Source of the DNA: Microbacterium sp. Root53
GTDB lineage: Bacteria > Actinomycetota > Actinomycetes > Actinomycetales > Microbacteriaceae
Length of the DNA stretch: 64,000 nt
NCBI RefSeq assembly: GCF_001426925.1
Contig: NZ_LMFR01000024.1
Span: forward strand, 96,873-160,872
Direction: 5' to 3'
Part shown: one piece after another, positions 1 to 8,529 of the stretch
Numbering within the stretch: position 1 is the first letter of the stretch
How the letters are laid out: every line of letters starts with the position of its first letter
Notes under the pieces: model-generated
Database searches by the model: none
Seen by the model: only the letters and a program-made list of their open reading frames with translations
Told to the model about the DNA's origin: nothing
Position numbers and translations under genes: made by a program

Positions 1-1200
1 CATGCCCGGCAGGCGCGGATCCTCGCCGAGGGCCGCGCGATCGCCGAGGCCCAGACCCGCCGGGGTGGGACGGGTTCGGAGTTCGAGCACCCGCTGAGGT
101 CCATGGCCGCCGAGTTCGCGGTCGCCGGGCGGATGTCAGACCGCACGATCCGGGCCCGGATGGAGTGGGCGGTCGACCTCGTCGACGGGTTCCCGGCCAC
201 GTTCGCCCTGTTCGAAGAAGGCCGCATCAGCGAGGCCCATGTCCGCACGATCCTCGACGCCGGGTCACGGCTGGACGACGAGGACGCTCGCGCCGAGTTC
301 GAGCAGATCATCCTGCCCCGCGCGGTGAAGCTCACCGCCGGACAGCTGGGCTCCGTCGCACGGAAGCTCGCGGACGACATCGAGCCGCTACCGTTGGAGG
401 AGCGTCACGAAGAGGCCATGACCGACCGCTCCGTGAGCGTGGCTCCGCTGCCGGACGGGATGGGGGAGTTGACGTACATCGGTCCGGCGGTGACGGTGTA
501 CGCGATGCATGACCGGGTCACTCAGATGGCCCGCACGATCTACCGCACCAAGGGCGAGGGTGACGTCCGGACTCTGGATCAGATCCGGGCGGACGTGTTC
601 GCTGAGATCGCCCTCGCCGGGCTGCCGACCGCGGAGCTGATCGACCAGCACGGCGGCGACGCCCTGACCAAGATCAAGGCCACCGTGCAGGTCACCGTCC
701 CGTGGCAGTCTCTCACCGGCGTCGGTGACGAGTCGGCGTTCCTCGCGGGCTACGGACCCATCCCCGCCGAAGCGGCGCGCAGGCTGGCCGGCGAGGCCGC
801 CAGATGGACGCGCCTGTTCACCGACCCCGACACCGGGTGCCTGAAGACCGTCGACACCTACACGCCGACCCAGGCCCAGCGGCGCTTCCTCATCGCCCGG
901 GACGAGCACTGCCGCTTCCCCGGCTGCCGGCAACCGGCGATCCGGTGCGAGGACGACCACACCATCCCGTACTCCGACGGTGGCCCCACCGACGTCGGGA
1001 ACCTCGCCAACCTCTGCCGGGCCCACCACGTGTTGAAACACAACTCCGCCTGGGGCTTCCGCCACGGCCCAGGCGGCGTCATCGAGGTCATCAGCCCCAC
1101 CGGCAGGGCCTACAAGCACAGACCCACACCGGTGGTGAGGTTCGAGGCATCAGCCGAGATCGCCCGCGCCGACTTCGGCGCCGACCCGCCCCCGTTCTGA
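1..1200 (+). CDS. DUF222 / HNH endonuclease signature protein, 5' end outside window
   Basis: The frame is open from base 1, so the true start lies upstream; the first internal Met is at 103. The C-terminal part carries a zinc-type HNH module: CRFPGCRQP, then DDHTIPYSDGG, NLANLCRAHH and VLKH, which supply the Cys, His and Asn residues expected of an HNH nuclease. The upstream part is the charged, helical DUF222 region typical of the actinobacterial 13E12-repeat family. These proteins occur in many copies per actinobacterial genome and their biological role is not settled; a DNA nuclease is the family-based expectation. The stop lies 9 bp from the convergent SGNH hydrolase stop. Family assignment is firm; activity is inferred. 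Confidence 0.88.
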   Translation, partial: HARQARILAEGRAIAEAQTRRGGTGSEFEHPLRSMAAEFAVAGRMSDRTIRARMEWAVDLVDGFPATFALFEEGRISEAHVRTILDAGSRLDDEDARAEFEQIILPRAVKLTAGQLGSVARKLADDIEPLPLEERHEEAMTDRSVSVAPLPDGMGELTYIGPAVTVYAMHDRVTQMARTIYRTKGEGDVRTLDQIRADVFAEIALAGLPTAELIDQHGGDALTKIKATVQVTVPWQSLTGVGDESAFLAGYGPIPAEAARRLAGEAARWTRLFTDPDTGCLKTVDTYTPTQAQRRFLIARDEHCRFPGCRQPAIRCEDDHTIPYSDGGPTDVGNLANLCRAHHVLKHNSAWGFRHGPGGVIEVISPTGRAYKHRPTPVVRFEASAEIARADFGADPPPF

Positions 1201-1208
1201 CGGTCCCG

Positions 1209-2024
1209 CTACGGGAGCGTCGCGGGCTCGGGCATCTCCTCGTCGGAGGCCTCGAGGCTCGTCACCGGATCGGTGATCTCGGCGAGCGCGTCGGCCAGCC
1301 GCTGCGCCAGGTAGGCGTGGCCGGCGACCGACGGGTGGTTGCGGCCGTAGTCGCTCGTGTCGATGACCGAGAGGTAGTTCTGCTCGGTGATCCACCCGTC
1401 CTGGATCGGCGAGATGTACCACCACTGCCGCTCGGTGGCGAGCTCGGCGAGGTCGCGGTCGATGCGCGCGGTGGCGGGCTCGACCGGAAGCACCTGCGGC
1501 GCCGGGCCGAGCACGACGACCGGCGTGCCGGGGTAGATCTCCACGAGGGCGTCCCACGCGGCGGTGACCGCGGCGCGGTACCCGGCCGCGGGCTCGCGAC
1601 GGTCGTTGATCGAGCCCTGGATGATGATCAGGTCGTACTCGGCGGCCGGGTCGAGCGCCGCGATGCGGGTGCCGAAGTCTGGCCGGTCCAGCCCGGGCCG
1701 CAGATAACCGCTGCCGCGGCCGCCGTCGACGGTCGTGGTGCCGTCCAGCAGCTCGGCGAGCACGTATGCGTAGCCGCGGTCGATCGGCGTCGCGGCCGAG
1801 CCGTACGTCCAGGAGTCTCCGAACACCAGCACATCCGGGTGCGGCGGGAGGCGGATGGGCGGCGGCGTGAGCACGGCCTGGTCGGACGACGCCTGCTCCA
1901 CCTCGGCGACGGGGGCGGCCCACGGGCGCAGCGCCCCGGCCGCGAGCGCCGCGAGTACGGCGAGCACCGTCGTCACGGTGAGCGCGACGACGGCAGGGCG
2001 GGAGCGGGTCGCGGGCGCCATCAC
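1209..2024 (-). CDS. Secreted or membrane-anchored SGNH/GDSL-type hydrolase
   Basis: A 271-residue protein with an N-terminal hydrophobic segment (about residues 10-32, Ala/Leu/Val-rich, after a short basic start) that acts as signal peptide or anchor. Block I of the SGNH family is LVFGDSWTYG, with Ser as nucleophile; a conserved Asn lies in QGSINDR; block V is NHPSVAGHAY near the C-terminus, with the catalytic His. The family includes esterases, lipases and carbohydrate acetyl-esterases, so the substrate cannot be named. Start: GTG at 2024 or ATG at 2021. A TACCCT hexamer (minus strand, 2035-2030) sits 5-8 nt upstream, which fits a leaderless transcript. Confidence 0.85.
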   Translation of the reverse strand: MMAPATRSRPAVVALTVTTVLAVLAALAAGALRPWAAPVAEVEQASSDQAVLTPPPIRLPPHPDVLVFGDSWTYGSAATPIDRGYAYVLAELLDGTTTVDGGRGSGYLRPGLDRPDFGTRIAALDPAAEYDLIIIQGSINDRREPAAGYRAAVTAAWDALVEIYPGTPVVVLGPAPQVLPVEPATARIDRDLAELATERQWWYISPIQDGWITEQNYLSVIDTSDYGRNHPSVAGHAYLAQRLADALAEITDPVTSLEASDEEMPEPATLP

Positions 2025-2160
2025 CGATCAGGGTAGGCGATCCATCTGAACAGAAGGAAACGCTCCCGCACGGCGGCGCAACGCGGCCGGGCGCGGGGTC
2101 GCCTGGCCGTGTCGCCCGTCGCCTGAGGATCCCCCGGCGGTCGCCTCGCCCGCCGACCAA

Positions 2161-2176
2161 TAGACTTGTCGGGCTA
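2161..2176 (+). promoter_or_regulatory. Candidate -10 element and leaderless start of argS
   Basis: TAGACT at 2161-2166 matches the actinobacterial TAnnnT -10 pattern and is followed after 9 nt by the argS ATG at 2176. There is no Shine-Dalgarno sequence in between, so the transcript probably begins at or very near the start codon. No clear -35 hexamer is visible. Confidence 0.45.
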
Positions 2177-3843
2177 TGAACCCGGATGCCCTCGCCGCCG
2201 CCCTGCTCGCCGTCATCACGCCGATCGCCGAGCGACGACGCCCGGAGGAGGACCTGGGGCTCGCGGCCGCGGACATCACGCTCGAGCGCCCCAAGAACCG
2301 CGACCACGGCGACTGGGCCACGAGCATCGCGCTCAAGCTCGCCAAGCGCCTCGGCACGAACCCGCGCGAGCTCGCGCAGGAGATCGCCGACGGGCTCGCC
2401 GCGGTCGACGGCATCGCGAGCGTCGAGGTCGCCGGCCCCGGCTTCATCAACGTGCGCCTGGACGCCGCAGCGGCGGGCGCGCTCGCCAAGACGATCGTCG
2501 ACGCGGGCGCCGACTACGGCCGCAACGACTCCCAGGCGGGCAACTCGATCAACCTCGAGTTCGTGAGCGCCAACCCGACGGGTCCGCTCCACATCGGCCA
2601 CACGCGCTGGGCCGCGCTGGGCGACAGCATCGGCCGCCTGCTGCAGTTCTCGGGCGCCACCCTGGCCCGCGAGTTCTACATCAACGACGCCGGCGCGCAG
2701 ATCACGCGCTTCGGCGCCTCGGTGCTGGCCGCCATCAAGGGCGAGCCGAAGCCCGAGGACGGCTACGCGGGAGAGTACATCGACGACCTCGCGCGCCGCG
2801 TGCTCGAGGGGCGCCCCGACATTCTCGACCTCGACCCCGAGGCCCAGCTCGAGGCGGCGCGCGACGACGCCTACGCGCTGCAGCTCGCCGAGATCAAGGA
2901 GTCGCTCGCGCAGTTCAACGTGCACTTCGACGTCTGGTTCTCGGAGCGCATCCTGCACGCCAAGGGCGAGGACGGCGGCCCCAGCCTCGTGGACCAGGCC
3001 GTCGAGCGTCTGCGCGCGCAGGGCCACGTGTTCGACGCGGACGACGCCGTGTGGGTGCGCACGACCGACTTCGGCGACGACAAGGACCGCGTCATCCGCC
3101 GCTCCAACGGCGAGTACACGTACTTCGCCGCGGACGCGGCCTACTACCTGAACAAGGGCGACCGCGGCTTCGCGCACAAGATCTACCTGCTGGGCGCCGA
3201 CCACCACGGCTATGTGCACCGCCTGAGGGCCCTCGCGGGCGCGGCGGGCGAGGACCCGGACAAGGACATCGAGATCCTGATCGGCCAGCTGGTGTCGATC
3301 AACGGCGCCAAGCTCTCGAAGCGCGCCGGCAACATCATCGAGCTCGACGACCTGCGCGAGTGGCTCGGAACCGACGCGCTGCGCTACTCGCTCGCGCGCT
3401 ACCCGGCCGACTCGCCCCTGTCGCTCGACCCCGACCTGCTGCGCAAGCGCACGAACGACAACCCCGTCTTCTACGTGCAGTACGCGCACGCGCGCACGCA
3501 CAACGTCGGACGCAACGCCGCCGACGTGGGCGTGGACCGCTCGGAGTTCGCCCCCGAGCTGCTCACCCACGAGACCGAGGCGGCGCTGCTCGGCGCGCTC
3601 CAGGAGTTCCCGCGCATCGTCGCGTTCGCGGCCGCGGTGCGCGAGCCGCACCGCGTCGCGCGCTACCTCGAGGAGCTCGCGGGCCTGTACCACCGCTGGT
3701 ACGACAACTGCCGCGTGACCCCGCTCGGCGACGCCGAGATCGAGCCCGTGCACCGCACCCGCCTGTGGCTGAACGACGCCACCGGCCAGGTGCTGCGCAA
3801 CGGCCTCGACCTGCTCGGCGTGAGCGCGCCGGAGCGGATGTAG
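2176..3843 (+). CDS. argS: Arginine-tRNA ligase (ArgRS)
   Basis: This class I aminoacyl-tRNA synthetase charges tRNA-Arg in the cytoplasm. At 555 residues it is the normal bacterial length. The N-terminal tRNA-binding (Add-1) domain occupies about residues 1-115. It is followed by the HIGH signature GPLHIGHTRW near residue 140, the KMSKS-like loop AKLSKRAGN in the middle, and a C-terminal helical anticodon-binding (DALR) domain ending at LGVSAPERM. The start is the ATG at 2176, preceded only by a -10-like TAGACT. It opens the conserved actinobacterial block argS - DUF2993 - lysA - hom - thrB. Confidence 0.97.
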   Translation: MNPDALAAALLAVITPIAERRRPEEDLGLAAADITLERPKNRDHGDWATSIALKLAKRLGTNPRELAQEIADGLAAVDGIASVEVAGPGFINVRLDAAAAGALAKTIVDAGADYGRNDSQAGNSINLEFVSANPTGPLHIGHTRWAALGDSIGRLLQFSGATLAREFYINDAGAQITRFGASVLAAIKGEPKPEDGYAGEYIDDLARRVLEGRPDILDLDPEAQLEAARDDAYALQLAEIKESLAQFNVHFDVWFSERILHAKGEDGGPSLVDQAVERLRAQGHVFDADDAVWVRTTDFGDDKDRVIRRSNGEYTYFAADAAYYLNKGDRGFAHKIYLLGADHHGYVHRLRALAGAAGEDPDKDIEILIGQLVSINGAKLSKRAGNIIELDDLREWLGTDALRYSLARYPADSPLSLDPDLLRKRTNDNPVFYVQYAHARTHNVGRNAADVGVDRSEFAPELLTHETEAALLGALQEFPRIVAFAAAVREPHRVARYLEELAGLYHRWYDNCRVTPLGDAEIEPVHRTRLWLNDATGQVLRNGLDLLGVSAPERM

Positions 3844-3850
3844 CCACCGG

Positions 3851-4651
3851 ATGACGGCGAGCGCCCACGCATCCCCCGCGCCCCGCAGGCGCCGGCGTCG
3901 CTGGCCGTGGGTGCTGGCGGCGACCCTCGTCCTCCTGGCGGTCGCGGCGGTCGTCGTCGCGGAGGGCGTCGCGCGCTCGATCGTGCCGCAGCGCGTGCGC
4001 GAGACCGTCGTGGCTCAGCTCGGGCTGCCCGAGGACCAGCCGCTCGACGTGACCGTCGGCGGCGTGCTGGTGCTGCCGCAGCTGATCGCCGGCCGCCTCG
4101 ACGACCTGCGGGTCGCGGGCGCCGACGTGCCGCTGCCGGGCGAGGCCGCCGCCGGGCTCACGGTCGACGCCGACGTGCGCCTCACCGGCGTCCCGCTGCG
4201 CGAGGGCGTTCAGGGTGGGCCCGGCACGGCCGAGCTGCGCCTGGGGGCCGACGACCTGCAGCTGCTGCTCGCGGACGCCCGGCTGCCCGACGCGCTCGCG
4301 GATCCCACGGTGACGCTCGCCGAGCCCGACGCCGTGCTGACGAGCGAGGTCTCGATCCTCGGCGCGTCCATCCCGATCGAGCTGTCGCTCGCCCCCGGCG
4401 CCGCCGACGGCGACCTCACGCTGGAGCCGACGGGCGCGCGCATCGGGGGAGCGCAGCTCTCCCTCGAGCAGCTGGCGGCGATGGCCGGCATCGAGCTCGG
4501 CCCCGTGCCGCTGTGCCTCGCCGACCGCCTGCCCTCGGGCCTTGCGCTCACGGCCGTCGCGGTCGAGGGCGACGCGCTCGTCGCCGACCTCGACGTCGCG
4601 GCCGGCATGATGACGGATCCCGCCCTCCTGGAGCCCGGCACCTGCGATTGA
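3851..4651 (+). CDS. DUF2993 (LmeA-like) membrane-anchored protein
   Basis: A 266-residue protein with a basic N-terminus (RRRRRW) followed by one transmembrane segment (about residues 17-37, VLAATLVLLAVAAVVVAEG). The rest is an extracytoplasmic beta-rich domain of the DUF2993 type; the stretch VGGVLVLPQLIAGRLDDLRV is the typical N-terminal part. The mycobacterial relative LmeA binds phospholipids and affects lipomannan elongation and envelope integrity, so an envelope lipid role is likely here but not shown. It begins 7 bp after argS and is probably co-transcribed with it. A tRNA synthetase followed by this family is a recurrent actinobacterial neighbourhood. Confidence 0.82.
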   Translation: MTASAHASPAPRRRRRRWPWVLAATLVLLAVAAVVVAEGVARSIVPQRVRETVVAQLGLPEDQPLDVTVGGVLVLPQLIAGRLDDLRVAGADVPLPGEAAAGLTVDADVRLTGVPLREGVQGGPGTAELRLGADDLQLLLADARLPDALADPTVTLAEPDAVLTSEVSILGASIPIELSLAPGAADGDLTLEPTGARIGGAQLSLEQLAAMAGIELGPVPLCLADRLPSGLALTAVAVEGDALVADLDVAAGMMTDPALLEPGTCD

Positions 4652-4661
4652 GCCGCCTGGC

Positions 4662-4677
4662 TAGCATCGGTCGCGTG
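4662..4677 (+). promoter_or_regulatory. Candidate -10 element with leaderless GTG start of the GNAT gene
   Basis: TAGCAT at 4662-4667 stands 7 nt before the GTG at 4675. No ribosome-binding sequence is present between them. The arrangement is the same as in front of argS, prmC, the threonylcarbamoyl-AMP synthase gene and the aldo/keto reductase gene, and supports GTG 4675 as both transcription and translation start. Confidence 0.45.
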
Positions 4678-5475
4678 CCGATCAGAGATCAGACGACCTG
4701 GACCGACGACGACGTGCTCGACGCGGCCGCCCGGTGGAGCTGGGTGCCGGACGGGTCCCGTGTCGCGGAGGGCGAGCTCACGATCATCCAGCGCCCGGCG
4801 TGGGTGGGCGGCCACGTCGCCGTGGAGCGCACCCCGCGCGGGCGCGCGGCAGCCGAGCTGGTGGACGAGGCCGCGGCCGTCGCCCGGGAGTGGGGCGACG
4901 TCGCGCTGGAGTGGGCGCTCGCCGACCGCGACGACCCGGCCTTGGCCGCCGAGCTCGAGGCCCGGGGTGCGACCGTGATCGAGCGGCTGGACGTGCTGGC
5001 GCGCCCGCTGCCCGCGGACCCCGCGCCTTCCGCGCCGGGGGTCTCGGCGCGCCGCGTCGCATCCCGCGAGGACGTGATCGCGATCGGCGCGATCAACGCC
5101 GCCGTGTGGGGCAACGCCGTGCCGAGCGAGGAGCGGATCGCGCAGGTGCTCGAGGAGGAGCGGCGCGGCGCCGCCGAGGGCACGGGCTTCCGCGTGCTCG
5201 CGACCCTCGACGGCGAGGTCGTGTCGACCGGAGGCGTGACGCTCGCCCCGGGACCGCGCGGCACGGTCGCGCGCCTGTGGGGCGCCGCCACGCTCGAGGG
5301 CGCCCGCGGCCGGGGCGCGTACCGGGCCGTGCTGGCCGAGCGCCTGCGGCTGTCCGCCGAGCACGGCGCGACGCTCGCGCTCGTCAAGGGCAGGATCGCG
5401 ACGTCCGCGCCCATCCTCGCCCGCGCCGGGTTCCGCCGCGTGGGCGGCGAGCGGCGCTTCCGCCTGCCGCTCTGA
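4675..5475 (+). CDS. GNAT-family N-acetyltransferase
   Basis: A 266-residue protein. The C-terminal half has the GNAT pattern: RVLATLDGEVVSTGGVTLAPG (beta4-beta5), then LWGAATLEGARGRGAYRAVL, where ARGRGAYR is the acetyl-CoA pyrophosphate-binding motif A, and a closing ARAGFRRVGGERRF strand typical of the fold. The N-terminal half is a degenerate repeat of the fold. The acceptor substrate is unknown. Start chosen: GTG 4675, because a TAGCAT hexamer lies just upstream and the frame further upstream runs back inside the DUF2993 gene. It stands alone between DUF2993 and lysA. Confidence 0.8.
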   Translation: MPIRDQTTWTDDDVLDAAARWSWVPDGSRVAEGELTIIQRPAWVGGHVAVERTPRGRAAAELVDEAAAVAREWGDVALEWALADRDDPALAAELEARGATVIERLDVLARPLPADPAPSAPGVSARRVASREDVIAIGAINAAVWGNAVPSEERIAQVLEEERRGAAEGTGFRVLATLDGEVVSTGGVTLAPGPRGTVARLWGAATLEGARGRGAYRAVLAERLRLSAEHGATLALVKGRIATSAPILARAGFRRVGGERRFRLPL

Positions 5476-5640
5476 TCGATCGCTCGCCACGCATTTCGCC
5501 CAGCCGTAGCGAAGGGATCTGCACATCCGAAGCCGTGCGGATGCCGGATCGCCTTCCGATCTGCTGATCCCCTCGGATGCGCCGGCCGGGTCGGCCGCGG
5601 GCGGCGCCCATCCCCGTCGGGAGGCGCGGTGCAGGTGTCA

Positions 5641-5646
5641 TAGACT
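5641..5646 (+). promoter_or_regulatory. Candidate extended -10 element for the lysA-hom-thrB operon
   Basis: TAGACT at 5641-5646 is preceded by TGTCA, giving an extended -10 look, within the 244-bp gap 5476-5719 between the GNAT gene and lysA. The gap also holds two small inverted repeats (arms CATCCG at 5524-5529 with CGGATG at 5538-5543). No riboswitch was recognised. Confidence 0.35.
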
Positions 5647-5719
5647 CAGTGGTCACCGGCGGCGCGTGAGCGTACCGTGCCGCGGCATCCACCGAACGCC
5701 CCACCCGATTGAGAAAGTC

Positions 5720-7198
5720 GTGCCCGACGACGCAGCCGCAGCTGTTGTGAGCGGAGCCCTCGCGCCCGAGTGGCTCGCCCTGCCCGACGACCCCAACGAC
5801 CTCGCGCCGGGCGTGTGGCCCGCCTCCGCGCACCGCGACGCGGACGGCGCCCTCGTGATCGCCGGCATCCCCGCTCCCGAGCTCGTCCGGACCTTCGGCA
5901 CCCCCGTGCTGGTGCTGGATGAGGACGAGGCGCGCGACCGCGCCCGTCGCACGCTGCGCGCCTTCGGCGACGCCGCCGCCCGCCACGGCGGCCGGGCCCG
6001 CGTGTACTACGCGGGCAAGGCGTTCCTGTCGACCGAGGTCGCGCGCTGGATGATCGACGCCGGCCTGAACGTCGACGTGTGCTCGGCCGGCGAGCTGGCC
6101 GTCGCGCTCGCGGCGGGCGTCCCGGCCTCGCGCATCGGCTTCCACGGCAACAACAAGCGCGTGTTCGAGCTCGAGCGCGCGGTCGAGGTCGGGGTCGGCA
6201 CGATCATCGTCGACTCGGACATCGAGATCGAGCGCCTCGCGGCGATCACCGAGCGCCTCGACCGCCGCCAGACCGTGCTGGTGCGCGTCAACAGCGGGGT
6301 GCACGCCGAGACCCACCACTTCCTCGCGACCGCGCACGAGGACCAGAAGTTCGGGTTCACGCTCGAGGCCGCCGAGCGCGCGGTCGAGCGCATCCACGAG
6401 CTCGAGCTGGTCGACTTCGCCGGCCTGCACTGCCACATCGGCTCGCAGATCTTCGGCACCGCGGGCTTCCGCGAGTCGGCCTCGCGCGTGCTCGAGCTGC
6501 ACGCGCGCCTGCTGGAGCAGGAGCGGTTCACGGCCACGGGCGCGGACGGCTCGGTCGAGCCCGTCCTCAACCTGGGCGGCGGCTTCGGCATCGCCTACAC
6601 GCGCGCCGACACCCCCACGCCGATCGCGGAGCTCGCGGACGGCATCGTCGACGCGGTCGCCGACGAGTGCGCCGTGCGCGGCATCCCGCTGCCCGTGCTC
6701 GCGTTCGAGCCCGGCCGGTCGATCATCGGCACCCCCGGGGTCACGCTGTACGAGGTCGGCACGACCAAGTCCGTCCAGGTGGACACCGGATCCGCGGTGG
6801 CCGAGCGCCGCTACGTGAGCGTGGACGGCGGCATGAGCGACAACGCGCGCCCCGCGCTGTACGGCGCCCAGTACTCGGCGCGCCTCGCGTCGCGCGAGGG
6901 CGTCGAGGGCCCCGTGCTCAGCCGCGTCGTGGGCCTGCACTGCGAGTCGGGCGACGTCGTCGTCGACCACGAGTACCTGCCGGGCGACGTCACGCCCGGC
7001 GACCTGCTGGCCGTGCCCGCGACCGGCGCGTACTGCGCCCCGCTCGCCAGCAACTACAACCACGTGCCCCGCCCGCCCGTCGTGGCGGTCACCGGCGGCA
7101 CGGCGCGGATCATCGTGCGCGGGGAGCGGATCGAGGATCTGCTCGCCCGCGATGCGGGAATCGACACGGGATCCGCCGTCGCAGAGGGAGAAGAATGA
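5720..7198 (+). CDS. lysA: Diaminopimelate decarboxylase
   Basis: This PLP enzyme converts meso-diaminopimelate to L-lysine, the last step of lysine synthesis. It has the fold-type III alanine-racemase-like barrel. The PLP lysine is in YYAGKAF (Lys100 with this start), the pyridoxal-binding His in LHCHIGSQI, the phosphate-binding glycines in LNLGGGFG and the substrate Arg in FEPGRSI. The active-site Cys is in HCESGDV, contributed by the partner subunit in the family dimer. Start: GTG 5720 gives the usual N-terminus; GTG 5666 is an in-frame alternative that adds 18 non-conserved residues. The stop overlaps the hom start by 4 bp (ATGA), indicating translational coupling. Confidence 0.95.
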   Translation: MPDDAAAAVVSGALAPEWLALPDDPNDLAPGVWPASAHRDADGALVIAGIPAPELVRTFGTPVLVLDEDEARDRARRTLRAFGDAAARHGGRARVYYAGKAFLSTEVARWMIDAGLNVDVCSAGELAVALAAGVPASRIGFHGNNKRVFELERAVEVGVGTIIVDSDIEIERLAAITERLDRRQTVLVRVNSGVHAETHHFLATAHEDQKFGFTLEAAERAVERIHELELVDFAGLHCHIGSQIFGTAGFRESASRVLELHARLLEQERFTATGADGSVEPVLNLGGGFGIAYTRADTPTPIAELADGIVDAVADECAVRGIPLPVLAFEPGRSIIGTPGVTLYEVGTTKSVQVDTGSAVAERRYVSVDGGMSDNARPALYGAQYSARLASREGVEGPVLSRVVGLHCESGDVVVDHEYLPGDVTPGDLLAVPATGAYCAPLASNYNHVPRPPVVAVTGGTARIIVRGERIEDLLARDAGIDTGSAVAEGEE

Positions 7199-8529
7199 TC
7201 GATCACCGCCGCCTCCGTGTGGCCCTGCTCGGGGCCGGTTCCGTCGGATCCCAGGTCGCGCACCTGCTGCTCACCCATGCCGAGGAGCTCGCCGAGCGCT
7301 CCGGCGCCGAGCTCGAGCTCGCCGGCATCGCCGTGCGCGACGTCGACGCGCCGCGCGACGTGGACCTGCCGCGCGAGCTGCTGACCACCGACGCGGAGAG
7401 CCTCATCGTGGGCTCGGACATCGTGATCGAGCTGATGGGCGGCATCGAGCCGGCCCGCACCCACATCCTCGCCGCGCTGAACTCCGGCGCCGACGTCGTG
7501 ACGGGCAACAAGGCGCTGCTCGCCACGCACGGCGCCGAGATCTTCGACGCCGCCGACCAGGTCGGCGCCTCGGTGTCGTACGAGGCGGCCGTCGCGGGCG
7601 CGATCCCGATCATCCGCCCGCTCAAGGACTCGCTCGCCGGCGACCGCATCAAGCGCATCTTCGGCATCGTCAACGGCAGCACCAACTTCATCCTCGACAA
7701 GATGGACCGCGAGGGGCTGAGCGCCGACGAGGCCCAGCGCATCGCGACCGAGCTCGGGTACCTCGAGGCCGACCCGACCCTGGACCTCGAGGGCTACGAC
7801 GCCGCGCAGAAGGCCGCGATCCTCGCGAGCCTGGCGTTCCACACGCACGTCTCGATCGACGACGTGCACCGCGAGGGCATCGAGAGCATCACGGCGGACA
7901 TGATCGAGGGCGCGCGCCGCGCGGGCTTCGTGATCAAGCTGCTCGCGGTGTGCGAGCGGCTCGCGGCCGGCGGCGCCGAGGGCGCCGACACGGCCGACGC
8001 GGACGGCGAGTCCATCTCGGTGCGCGTGTACCCGGCGCTCATCAGCCGCGACCACCCGCTGGCCAGCGTGCACGGCGGCAACAACGCCGTGTTCGTCGAG
8101 GCCGCCGCGGCGGGCGACCTGATGTTCTACGGCGCGGGCGCCGGCGGCCTGCAGACGGCCTCGGCCGTCATGGGCGACGTCGTGTCGGCCGCGCGCCGCC
8201 ACATCGCGGGCGGCGTCGGCGTCGGGGAGTCGCCGCGCCAGAACCTGCCCACCGCGCCCATCGGCCGCATCATGACCCGCTACCAGGTCACGCTCGAGGT
8301 GGACGACGAGCCCGGCGTGCTGGCCCGCATCGCCGGCATCCTGAGCGAGGGCGGCGTCTCGGTCGCGACCGTCGAGCAGACCCCGTCGACCGATGCCGAG
8401 GGCCGCGCCCACATCGTGATCGGCACCCACCGGGCCCGCGAGCAGGCGCTGAGCGACACGGTCGCCCGCCTGCAGGCGAGCGATGTCGTCGAACGCGTGG
8501 TGTCGGTGCTGCGCGTCGAAGGGGAGTGA
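7195..8529 (+). CDS. hom: Homoserine dehydrogenase
   Basis: Reduces aspartate semialdehyde to homoserine, the branch step towards threonine, methionine and isoleucine. The 444 residues hold an N-terminal Rossmann motif GAGSVGSQV, the nucleotide loop GNKALLA, the catalytic-domain signature NGSTNFILDKM and the substrate region YLEADPTLDLEGYDAAQK. A C-terminal ACT domain begins near residue 362 (YQVTLEVDDEPGVLARIAG). The ACT domain is the family's site of threonine feedback control, so inhibition by threonine is expected. A ribosome-binding site (GAGGGAGAAG) lies just before the ATG. It is coupled to lysA upstream and thrB downstream by 4-bp overlaps. Confidence 0.97.
   Translation: MIDHRRLRVALLGAGSVGSQVAHLLLTHAEELAERSGAELELAGIAVRDVDAPRDVDLPRELLTTDAESLIVGSDIVIELMGGIEPARTHILAALNSGADVVTGNKALLATHGAEIFDAADQVGASVSYEAAVAGAIPIIRPLKDSLAGDRIKRIFGIVNGSTNFILDKMDREGLSADEAQRIATELGYLEADPTLDLEGYDAAQKAAILASLAFHTHVSIDDVHREGIESITADMIEGARRAGFVIKLLAVCERLAAGGAEGADTADADGESISVRVYPALISRDHPLASVHGGNNAVFVEAAAAGDLMFYGAGAGGLQTASAVMGDVVSAARRHIAGGVGVGESPRQNLPTAPIGRIMTRYQVTLEVDDEPGVLARIAGILSEGGVSVATVEQTPSTDAEGRAHIVIGTHRAREQALSDTVARLQASDVVERVVSVLRVEGE

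Noticed and set aside
1150..3753. An 867-codon minus-strand frame over argS
   Set aside because: Antisense shadow of argS, whose HIGH and KMSKS motifs are intact on the plus strand; no motif is seen on the minus strand.
5476..5719. A lysine riboswitch or a tRNA gene before lysA
   Set aside because: The gap is too short and lacks the conserved lysine-riboswitch core, and no cloverleaf with a T-loop GTTCGA could be drawn.
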